From contig CAJUQS010000038.1 of assembly GCA_910588365.1 (NCBI GenBank), positions 1-26,259 of the forward strand: a stretch of DNA of 26,259 bases. The letters are read 5' to 3'. Source of the DNA: an uncultured Oscillospiraceae bacterium (GTDB taxonomy: Bacteria; Bacillota; Clostridia; Oscillospirales; Oscillospiraceae). Shown here piece by piece: positions 1-6,542 of the stretch (position 1 is its first letter; every line of letters begins with the position of its first letter). Position numbers and translations under genes: made by a program. Below the pieces are notes generated by a model. The model worked only from the letters and a program-made list of their open reading frames with translations. It ran no database searches and was not told the DNA's origin.

Positions 1-192
1 GAGCGCCTGTGCAGAATAATCGTGCATGACCCCTCCGTGAAGCGCCGCATGGCGGCGCTTTCAGCGCTAAGCCCGCCCCAGGCGGGCCCACGGATGGGGT
101 CATTGCACGATATGGATTGCTGCGGCTTTTTGCCTTGCAGGACAAAAAACCTATCTCGCCAATCCGAACACGCTGAGATATTAAACAGGCTC
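1..192. repeat. Right part of a foldback (MITE-like) repeat
   Basis: The block ends at 175-192 with GAGATATTAAACAGGCTC. This is the near-perfect inverse (one mismatch) of the 18 bases that open the repeat at 26125-26142. Within it, 21-39 pairs with 89-109 as a 19-bp stem with two single-base bulges, enclosing two further hairpins (41-48 with 52-59; 71-77 with 81-87). The first 32 bases are identical to the last 32 of the window. Together the two window ends would make a foldback element of about 295 bp with 18-bp terminal inverted repeats. No protein is encoded. The MITE-like call is by structure only; no transposase is visible. Confidence 0.7.
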
Positions 193-291
193 TTAGGCGC
201 TGAACGTAATTTAACCGGGTTTTCTGCTGTTCTGCGGCGTTAAATGTCGTTGCGAATCGAAAAATGAGAGGATAGGAAGGATGCGATAACT

Positions 292-1932
292 ATGAAAACA
301 AAGAAATTAAAGAGCCGATTCATCCGCTGTTTATGTACTGCTTTTGCCCTCATACTGTGCATCCAGTCTTTTGGAGGCTTTGCCAGCGCGTCAAACACCG
401 TCACTTTTAGCGAAGAGGAAACGGCGTTTATCAACGCTGTCGAGGGCAGCGCTTCCGCCGGCAAAATCAACCACTGGGGGGCATGGAACAACGCCGTAAG
501 TCTTCAAAGCCAGGGGAATTATCAAGGGGCCATCGCGGGCTACCGGAAGGCGGCGCCCTATTTCAAAAAAGAGGGTTCGACAAACATGGCACTGCTGTTC
601 CAGCATTTGGGAGAGTGCTACGTTGCCTTGAGCGATTACCGCAACGGGGCGATCTGCTACAAACGCAGCTCCTACTACTGGTCTCTTGTTCAAGGGCAGG
701 AGGAAACAGCCAGATATTACAACAACATTGCCAAAAGCTTGGAGACCGATGTGCGCCTGTATCTGAAAACGACGGACGCGCGCTTCAATAAAACCAAGTT
801 CTTCGGAGCTCCCAACGAAAATAAGAACGGCATTCTTTTGGGAACCACCTATAATTCGGATACGTCCGCCCTTACCGGAGTCAAGCATGCCCTTGAGCTT
901 CAGTATTTTAATTACGGCACGGACTTGAAGAAATACGAGGACTTCTTCAAAACAGCCAAGGAAACCAACACGATGCTGCAGATCGCGCTTCAGCCCACAA
1001 GCGGCTTGAGCTCCGTCCAAAACGACAGTTATCTCGTTGAACAGGCCAAGTACCTCCAGAGCACAGGCTGCCGCATCCTGCTCCGTTTCGCCAACGAAAT
1101 GAACGATCAGACCTGCCCGTGGTACACTGCGGATTATAACCAGTATATCGAAAAATTCAGAATCGTTTCCCAGGTATTCAAAACCCACGCACCCTCTGTC
1201 GGGATTGTCTGGGCACCGAATTTCTATCCCGACGATACAATTGATTTGTACTATCCCGGCGATGAATATGTGGATTATGTGGGCCTGAGCGTTTACAAGG
1301 AGTATGTTCCCGAAACCGACCCCCTGGGCCAGGGCGTGGACCGCGGACGGTGGAGCAATATTCTTGATAGGGTTTATGATACGTACGGCAGCCGCAAGCC
1401 CATCATCGTTTCGGAAAGCGGATGCAGCTATTTCAGCGTGAAAAAGCAGACGGACATAACCGACTTTGCCGTGAAGCAGATGAAGGATTATTACACCTAC
1501 CTTCCCATCAAGTATCCCAATCTTAAAATGGCGGTTCTCTTCGATAGGGAGGACGCCGGCGGCCGGCAGTTCCTGCTCTCCCGCAACAGCGCTGTTCTGA
1601 AAGCCTATAAGAGCGGCATAACAAGTTCTCCCCGCTTTATTTCCGATCCGTCCTCCCAGCCCCCCGCGGTGTATTACAGCGAGCTTGAAAACTGGTATAC
1701 CGTGCCCGCAGCCAAGGTAGAGCTTTGCAGCTACATCTCAGAGCCGCTGAATCTGGTGGACTATGTCATCTACACGGTCAACGGCGTTCCTACCACTTCG
1801 TACAGTATCCCCTACACAGTGTCCGCGGACTTCAGTGCGCAGGCTGGGAAGACAGTCACCGTAAATGTTCAGGCGTTTAGGAACGATATGGTTGTTTCTC
1901 AGGAGACCTTCTACCTCCAGGTCACACAGTAA
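292..1932 (+). CDS. Secreted TPR-GH26-like glycoside hydrolase
   Basis: The 546-aa product starts at ATG 292, 11 nt after AGGAAGG. Residues 1-34 form a signal peptide with a basic start, a hydrophobic core and an ASA cleavage site, so the enzyme is exported. Residues about 62-150 look like tetratricopeptide helices. Residues about 175-445 resemble a clan GH-A barrel closest to GH26 beta-mannanases: LRFANEMND carries the probable acid/base E269 and IIVSESG the probable nucleophile E375, with WAPN and YVDYVGLSVY between them. In GH26 the acid/base usually follows His; here it follows Asn. Residues about 465-546 look like an Ig-type beta domain. Substrate is unknown; a beta-mannan or similar polysaccharide is inferred. 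The gene uses many more A/T-ending codons than the rest of the window and lies next to a foldback repeat, which suggests transfer. Confidence 0.75.
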   Translation: MKTKKLKSRFIRCLCTAFALILCIQSFGGFASASNTVTFSEEETAFINAVEGSASAGKINHWGAWNNAVSLQSQGNYQGAIAGYRKAAPYFKKEGSTNMALLFQHLGECYVALSDYRNGAICYKRSSYYWSLVQGQEETARYYNNIAKSLETDVRLYLKTTDARFNKTKFFGAPNENKNGILLGTTYNSDTSALTGVKHALELQYFNYGTDLKKYEDFFKTAKETNTMLQIALQPTSGLSSVQNDSYLVEQAKYLQSTGCRILLRFANEMNDQTCPWYTADYNQYIEKFRIVSQVFKTHAPSVGIVWAPNFYPDDTIDLYYPGDEYVDYVGLSVYKEYVPETDPLGQGVDRGRWSNILDRVYDTYGSRKPIIVSESGCSYFSVKKQTDITDFAVKQMKDYYTYLPIKYPNLKMAVLFDREDAGGRQFLLSRNSAVLKAYKSGITSSPRFISDPSSQPPAVYYSELENWYTVPAAKVELCSYISEPLNLVDYVIYTVNGVPTTSYSIPYTVSADFSAQAGKTVTVNVQAFRNDMVVSQETFYLQVTQ

Positions 1933-2301
1933 GGACGCGGTAAAAAGCTCCGTGCAGATGCGGGGTATCGTGGGGCTTTTGTTCCGAAAAAGTGGCCCGG
2001 GCGCGCCGGCATCCAGGCCCCCTTTTCAAAACCTGGAGGTTTTCGGCGGCATCGGCCCCGCTCACGGACAGAGCCTCCGGCTCCATCTGTGACCAGTGCT
2101 ATGATGACCTGTTTTCTACCTCGGGGTGTCCAACTTGCACTTGCAATTTTCAAAACAAAAAAGGTCAAAAAAGAACCTTTATGCGCACTTTTATTGGGCG
2201 CGAAACCGAGATCACCGCACGGTAACGAAACCGCACAAGCGTACCGGAGCCTCTGCGGAGGCTCCGGTACGCTCCACTATCTGTCTGAAAGGAGAACCAA
2301 A
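1933..2301. other. Intergenic region without a gene
   Basis: These 369 bases hold no convincing coding region. They contain short A-rich stretches and imperfect inverted repeats around 1960-2060 and 2155-2180, and the strong hairpin listed separately at 2239-2272. No clear sigma-70 promoter for the next gene was recognised. Confidence 0.5.
2239..2272 (+). promoter_or_regulatory. 15-bp perfect hairpin in the leader of the PepSY gene
   Basis: Bases 2239-2253 are the exact reverse complement of 2258-2272, with a TGCG tetraloop. The stem ends 29 bases before the start codon at 2302. It is not followed by a T-run, so it is not a standard intrinsic terminator. It could stabilise the mRNA, end the upstream transcript, or be a repeat remnant. 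Confidence 0.5.
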
Positions 2302-3384
2302 ATGATGAAGTCTTTTACCAAGAAGGCGGCGGCGCTGCTGTGCGCCGCACTGCTGCTGGCGGCCCTGGCCGGGAGCGCCCTGGCCTCCTCCAAGGTGTCG
2401 GCCCAGCTCCGGCCTGATATGACCATTCTCATCGACGGCACCCAGCGGACCTTCTACGCCGCGAACGGCCAGCAGGTCCACCCCATTCTCTGCGGCGGCA
2501 CCACCTATCTGCCCGTCCGGGCCATCGGCGAGCTCATGGGCAAGCTGGTGGACTGGAACCAGACCACCAAGACCGTCACCCTCAGCGGCACCCGCACCGG
2601 CGCCCCCACAGGCGGCACCCCGGACAAGGACGCGGCCGTGAAGGACGTAAGCGTGGAGCTGCGCCAGGACTTCACCGTGGTGGTGGACGGCGTGAAGCGG
2701 TCCTTTACCGATGCCGGCGGCAATGCCGTCTATCCCCTGCTCAGCGGCGGCTCCACCTACCTGCCCGTCCGGGCCATCGGTGAGCTCATGGGCGCCAGTG
2801 TGGACTGGGACGGCAAGACCAAGACCGTCACGCTGGAGACCGGGCTGGTCACTGACGCGGACACCTTCTCCGGGGAGGACGGGAAGCCCGCTGGGAGCGG
2901 AACGTCCGCCGGGGGCGGAACATCCGCCGGGAACGGCTTCATCTCCGTGGAGGATGCCAAAGCCAAGGCCCTGACCCACGCAGGCCTGACCGCGAAAGAG
3001 GTCACCTTTATCGAGACGGATCTGGAGTGGGAGGACGGCCGCAGGGTGTACGATATTGAGTTCTATACGGCGGACTACCAGGAGTACGACTATGAGATCG
3101 ATGCCGCCACCGGCGAGATCCGCAGCTTCGACTACGACGCCGAGGGCTTTACGCCCCCCGCCTCCGCGGGAGGGCCTATCACCCGGGAGCAGGCCCAGAA
3201 GATCGCCCTGGACAAGGTCCCCGGCGCGGACGCGTCCCACGTGAAAAAGCTGAAGCTGGACCGGGATGACGGAAAATCCGTCTACGAGGTGGAGATCATC
3301 TACAGCGGCATGGAGTACGATCTGGAGATTGACGCCGCCACCGGCACCATCCTGGAGTTTGAGTCCGATTCCATCTACGACTGA
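2302..3384 (+). CDS. Secreted protein with two stalk domains and two PepSY domains
   Basis: The 360-aa product starts at ATG 2302, 7 nt after AAAGGAG; a second ATG follows directly at 2305. Residues 1-30 are a signal peptide (Lys-rich start, Ala/Leu core, ALAS). Two copies of a copper-amine-oxidase N-terminal-like (stalk, PF07833-type) domain follow at about 34-95 and 115-180. Both share the pattern G-TYLPVRAIGELMG--VDW--TKTVTL. A Gly/Ser/Thr-rich linker at 190-212 leads to two PepSY-like repeats (about 214-278 and 292-356), each with an E(I/Y)D--TG-I-F signature. PepSY domains are proposed protease inhibitors or regulators; the exact role here is unknown. The protein is probably cell-surface or extracellular. 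It is followed at once by a hairpin terminator shared with the convergent gene. Confidence 0.8.
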   Translation: MMKSFTKKAAALLCAALLLAALAGSALASSKVSAQLRPDMTILIDGTQRTFYAANGQQVHPILCGGTTYLPVRAIGELMGKLVDWNQTTKTVTLSGTRTGAPTGGTPDKDAAVKDVSVELRQDFTVVVDGVKRSFTDAGGNAVYPLLSGGSTYLPVRAIGELMGASVDWDGKTKTVTLETGLVTDADTFSGEDGKPAGSGTSAGGGTSAGNGFISVEDAKAKALTHAGLTAKEVTFIETDLEWEDGRRVYDIEFYTADYQEYDYEIDAATGEIRSFDYDAEGFTPPASAGGPITREQAQKIALDKVPGADASHVKKLKLDRDDGKSVYEVEIIYSGMEYDLEIDAATGTILEFESDSIYD

Positions 3385-3387
3385 ATG

Positions 3388-3428
3388 GAAAAAGTGAGGA
3401 AGGCCCCGGCCTTCCTCACTTCTTTTTT
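3388..3428. terminator. Bidirectional intrinsic terminator
   Basis: Bases 3393-3405 pair perfectly with 3408-3420 (13 bp). A T-rich run follows on the + strand (TTCTTTTTT) and five T's follow on the - strand. It sits between convergent stop codons and overlaps the last codon of the - strand gene, so it can end both transcripts. Confidence 0.85.
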
Positions 3429-4042
3429 GTCCGCTCCTGAATCAGATCATCGGGAATCTCCAGGATATAGCGCTCGTAGGCGTTGATAATGGTGGTCTCC
3501 CCCCGCTGGTGCAGGCGGGGCAGATCCGCGCCGTAGCTCATGTGTACATGGCCGTGAACCATGTACAGGGGCTTGTACTTGTCCAGCAGGGGCAGCAGGC
3601 ACTCAAACCCCCGGTGGGCGTAGTCCTCGCCGTCGCCGTAGCCCTGGGCCGGGGAGTGGGTCACCACCAGATCCACTCCCCCGGCCCGCCACAGCTGGAA
3701 CCAGAGCTTCCGAATGCGGCGGGCCATCTGCCGCTCCGTGTACTGGTGGGGGCCGCCGCTGTAGAAAGTGCTGCCCCCCAGTCCCAGAATCCGCAGGCCC
3801 TTGCAGATCACCAGCTTGTCCTCGATACAGTCGCACCCCTCCGGCGGGTTCCGGTCGTAGGTTTGATCGTGGTTGCCGTGCACGTACAGAAGGGGCGCAC
3901 GGCCCATGGTGACCAGAAAGGAGAGATAGGGCGATTTCATGTCGCCGCAGGAGATGATCAGGTCTATGCCGTCCAGCCGCCCCGGCTGGTAGTAGTCCCA
4001 GTAGTACGCGCTCTCCTTATCGGAGACAAGCAGGATTTTCAT
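3416..4042 (-). CDS. Metallophosphoesterase (calcineurin-like)
   Basis: The 208-aa product is a cytoplasmic calcineurin-like phosphoesterase. The metal-binding motifs appear in the expected order: D8 (LLVSDKE), D34 (CGDM), N57-H58-D59 (HGNHDQ), H129 (VVTHS) and H163/H165/H167 (HGHVHMS). These normally bind two metals for phosphodiester or phosphomonoester hydrolysis. The usual DxH at the first motif is DKE here, so one ligand differs. There is no signal peptide or membrane segment. A G-rich stretch (GGGGGGAG, 4049-4056) upstream may serve as ribosome binding site. It lies downstream of the ParB-like/Bmp gene on the same strand, about 150 bp away, with a hairpin element between. Substrate is unknown; small family members of this kind are often cyclic-nucleotide or RNA phosphodiesterases. 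Confidence 0.85.
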   Translation of the reverse strand: MKILLVSDKESAYYWDYYQPGRLDGIDLIISCGDMKSPYLSFLVTMGRAPLLYVHGNHDQTYDRNPPEGCDCIEDKLVICKGLRILGLGGSTFYSGGPHQYTERQMARRIRKLWFQLWRAGGVDLVVTHSPAQGYGDGEDYAHRGFECLLPLLDKYKPLYMVHGHVHMSYGADLPRLHQRGETTIINAYERYILEIPDDLIQERTKKK

Positions 4043-4129
4043 ATGGCTCCCCCCGCCAAACGGGAGCCCGCCGCCGCGCAGCGGGTCCCTGTTTCTCTAT
4101 TTTCAAACAGTGGCTGGCTGTTTCCAGAA

Positions 4130-4191
4130 GCAAAACGAAGTTTTGCGCCAAAAGTTCTTTTTGGTTCCTTTTTCTTTCAAGAAAAAGGAAC
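4130..4191 (-). repeat. Gene-end hairpin element, copy B1
   Basis: Read on the - strand it begins one base after the stop codon of the 4193-6175 gene. Hairpin 1 (4181-4191 with 4164-4174, 11 bp, loop of 6) is followed by CAAAAAG, a short ACTTTTGG spacer and hairpin 2 (GCAAAAC-TTC-GTTTTGC). Copy B2 at 20164-20232 has the same order and nearly the same second hairpin, but a different first stem. It may act as a 3'-end structure or terminator. Confidence 0.7.
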
Positions 4192-4192
4192 A

Positions 4193-6175
4193 TCATAAGA
4201 GGGTGCTCTCCTTTTCCGGCAGGATCTGGTCCCGGTAGACGCCCTGCAGGCGGGCGAGGTTCCGGGACATGGGCAGCAGCTCCTCAAAGGCGGGGATGCC
4301 GCCGTCCACGCAGTCGCACAGCCAGTCCATGTGCAGGATCTCCTCCGGGGAGAACCAGCGCTCGCCCTCATTGCGCACCGTCCCGTCCTGGGACCGGATG
4401 GGGCGCTGGAAGGGGAGGATGGACCCGTCGGCCACCCCCTTGCGGAGGATCTCCACCAGCTGGCGCACCCCGGAGGGCAGGGTCTGGCTGAGGGTGACGT
4501 CGATGGCACGGCTGCTCATGCCCCACCAGTAGTTCACTGCCCGGCCGCCGTCCTTGGCGCTGAGGGCGTCCCAGCCGCCGGAGAAGATGCTGCGCACAAT
4601 CTTTACATAGAAGTTGCCCCAGTGCCAGTAGGGGGAGGCCAGGGGCAGCAGGGAGCCGTCCGGCCGCAGCTGGCACAGGCCCCAGGGCTCCCGGACGCGG
4701 TCCGGCGCGGGGATGTCCCGGTTGGAGATCAGATCCACCCCGTCCTCCGCCAGCCGGGCCATGGGGTCCTCCTCCACACAGGACCAGCGCAGCTGAATGC
4801 GGGCGCGGGGATTGGTGAGCTGGGCCCCCAGGGCGAAGGCGTTGATGCTGGCGGGGACGCCGAAGATGGGGTTGGAGGCCACGTAGCCGATCAGGCCGTC
4901 CCGGCTCATGGCGCCGGCGATGGTGCCGGTGAGGAATTTGCCCTCATAGATGCGGCTGTAGTAGGTCCGCACCCCGGTGTAGGGCATGGAGGCGGAGCAG
5001 TTGAGCACCCGCACGCCGGAGTACTTGGCCGCGATGGTCCGGCAGGCGCCGATGAGGGGGGGCGTGGTGGCAAAGAGGACCTGGGCGCCCTCCTCGATGG
5101 CGGCCTCCATGGCCGCCACGGCCCCCTCGCCGGGCTGGACGCAGTTGAGGACCTGGACCGTCACCTGGTCCCCCATCATCGCCTCCAGATACTGCCGGCC
5201 CAGATCGTGGGCCCGGATCCAGTCGCTCTCCTCGGGGCTGTACTCGTTGATGAAGGCCACGTTCAGATGGCTGGGGAACATGGCCTTCACCAGCCGGCCG
5301 AAGAGGCCCGGGGCGTGGGGGACGCCGCCGTCCTCCGTCTGCTCCGGGGTCTCGGTGCTCACGGAGATGGGGTCGGCGTGTCCCAGGACCTTCACGTCCG
5401 CCCACACGGCGCTCAGGCTCTTGAGAATCTCCGAGGCCGGGGTGGTCTTCAGGTTCTCAAAGGGGTACACCTTCAGCCACACCAGCAGGGCGTCCGCCGG
5501 GGTGGCCGGCAGGTCCCGGCCCCCCAGCTTCCAGAAGGCGTCCTGGAAATAGGTGAAGCCGGAGACGAACCGCCTGCGCTCGTCCTCGGTCCAGACGTGG
5601 TCCGGCTCGTAGCCCAGGGCGGCCTGGAGCTTGGCGAAGCTGCCCGCCCGGCTGAAGTAGACCCGGTAGAGCCCCGTCATCTGGTAGGAGCGCATGAAGT
5701 CGTAGTAGGCCTGGATGGCCGGGTCCTCGGACCAGTTGGGGATGACCCGGATGACGTAGCCGGGGACGGTGGGGGCCTTGTAGCTCTTGAGGACGCTGAC
5801 CCGCTTGTTGCCCTCCTGGACGTAGAAACGGCCCAGATACTCGTAGCAGCGGATGGGATCCCGGATGCCCTCGTCCCCCAGGTGGGCCGCGCACAGCTCT
5901 ATCCACTTGTAGGCGAACTCCGAGTCCTCGCCCAGAAGGGGCATGAAGTCGGCGGCAAAGGCGGAGCGCCGCCCGGCGGTCTTGGTGCCGGTGATCTGCT
6001 CGGTGGGGATCTCGATCACCCCCATGTCCGCCCGGCCGGCCACCATGGAGTCGTCCAGAATCTCGTCCAGGACCTGGGGATAGGGATAGCGTCCGTGGAG
6101 GACGCAGTCTTTGTAGTTTTTCTGTCCGGCCTTGAGTGCCCTGCTGTACTGTTCGGTTGCTTCCTGTCTGCTCAA
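4193..6175 (-). CDS. Cytoplasmic ParB/Srx-like plus Bmp/PnrA-like fusion protein
   Basis: The 660-aa product starts at TTG (6175), 8 nt after a perfect AGGAGG on the - strand. No signal peptide or lipobox is present, so the protein should be cytoplasmic. Residues about 50-145 resemble a ParB/sulfiredoxin-fold domain: I-I-TEQITGTKTAGR, then EGIRDPI, then FYVQEGNKRVSVLK (117-130), matching the ParB-like G-x-R signature. A helical segment follows (about 150-285). Residues about 303-530 resemble the Bmp/PnrA family of nucleoside-binding proteins (NVAFINE, GAQVLFATTP, EGKFLTGTIAGAMS, IGYVASNPIFGVPASINAFALGAQ). The C-terminus (540-660) is helical. Most Bmp proteins are ABC-transporter lipoproteins outside the cell; this one looks like an internal ligand sensor. 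No transporter genes lie nearby. Its own promoter is at 6243-6271. Confidence 0.75.
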   Translation of the reverse strand: MSRQEATEQYSRALKAGQKNYKDCVLHGRYPYPQVLDEILDDSMVAGRADMGVIEIPTEQITGTKTAGRRSAFAADFMPLLGEDSEFAYKWIELCAAHLGDEGIRDPIRCYEYLGRFYVQEGNKRVSVLKSYKAPTVPGYVIRVIPNWSEDPAIQAYYDFMRSYQMTGLYRVYFSRAGSFAKLQAALGYEPDHVWTEDERRRFVSGFTYFQDAFWKLGGRDLPATPADALLVWLKVYPFENLKTTPASEILKSLSAVWADVKVLGHADPISVSTETPEQTEDGGVPHAPGLFGRLVKAMFPSHLNVAFINEYSPEESDWIRAHDLGRQYLEAMMGDQVTVQVLNCVQPGEGAVAAMEAAIEEGAQVLFATTPPLIGACRTIAAKYSGVRVLNCSASMPYTGVRTYYSRIYEGKFLTGTIAGAMSRDGLIGYVASNPIFGVPASINAFALGAQLTNPRARIQLRWSCVEEDPMARLAEDGVDLISNRDIPAPDRVREPWGLCQLRPDGSLLPLASPYWHWGNFYVKIVRSIFSGGWDALSAKDGGRAVNYWWGMSSRAIDVTLSQTLPSGVRQLVEILRKGVADGSILPFQRPIRSQDGTVRNEGERWFSPEEILHMDWLCDCVDGGIPAFEELLPMSRNLARLQGVYRDQILPEKESTLL

Positions 6176-6183
6176 AGGGTATT

Positions 6184-6189
6184 CCTCCT
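6184..6189 (-). promoter_or_regulatory. Ribosome binding site fixing a TTG start
   Basis: AGGAGG on the - strand lies 8 nt before the TTG at 6175-6173. No ATG lies nearby in frame, so this site decides the unusual start of the ParB-like/Bmp gene. Confidence 0.85.
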
Positions 6190-6242
6190 ATGCTCTGCCC
6201 GGTTTCCGGGCCCGCTGCTGTCTGCCTCTTGAAATTACGGTC

Positions 6243-6271
6243 ATTATAATCAAACCCCGGCCCTCATGCAA
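6243..6271 (-). promoter_or_regulatory. Sigma-70-type promoter of the ParB-like/Bmp gene
   Basis: On the - strand TTGCAT (6271-6266) and TATAAT (6248-6243) are separated by exactly 17 bases. The start codon is about 70 bases downstream, after a strong ribosome binding site. Confidence 0.8.
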
Positions 6272-6464
6272 GCCCCAGCCCGCCGGAGAAACAGAGATTT
6301 TTCCGGCGGGGGAGGCGGGCAGAACTGTGATATCTGATAAAAAGGGCCGGATCCCGGCCGGGGCGGCAGGGATGCCCGCCGGATGTGCGCCTCATGCGCA
6401 AAGTATGCCTGCGGGATGTCGTTCAGAAACGGACAGTCTAAAAAATCGCCGGCCAATCCAAGTT

Positions 6465-6508
6465 TGCCCCAACTGGGGCATGACAAATTGCGGATTATGT
6501 GGTAAACT
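6465..6508 (+). promoter_or_regulatory. Probable promoter of the kinase operon with an adjoining palindrome
   Basis: ATGACA (6480-6485) and TAAACT (6503-6508) are 17 bases apart, 35 bases before the start at 6543. Directly upstream, TGCCCC (6465-6470) and GGGGCA (6475-6480) form an inverted repeat whose last base overlaps the -35 hexamer, a fitting place for an operator. The intergenic stretch to the divergent gene also holds GC-rich repeats and no other gene. Confidence 0.5.
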
Positions 6509-6542
6509 TCTTGTGAAGTGAGAAAGAAAGTGAGATGCCGCG

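Noticed and set aside
1933..2301. Riboswitch or tRNA in the long intergenic gap
   Set aside because: The gap has one strong hairpin and repeat remnants, but no recognisable cloverleaf or known riboswitch core.
4331..6232. Long open frame on the + strand opposite the ParB-like/Bmp gene
   Set aside because: Same antisense effect of GC-rich codons; repetitive Gly/Ala/Val/His composition and no family match.
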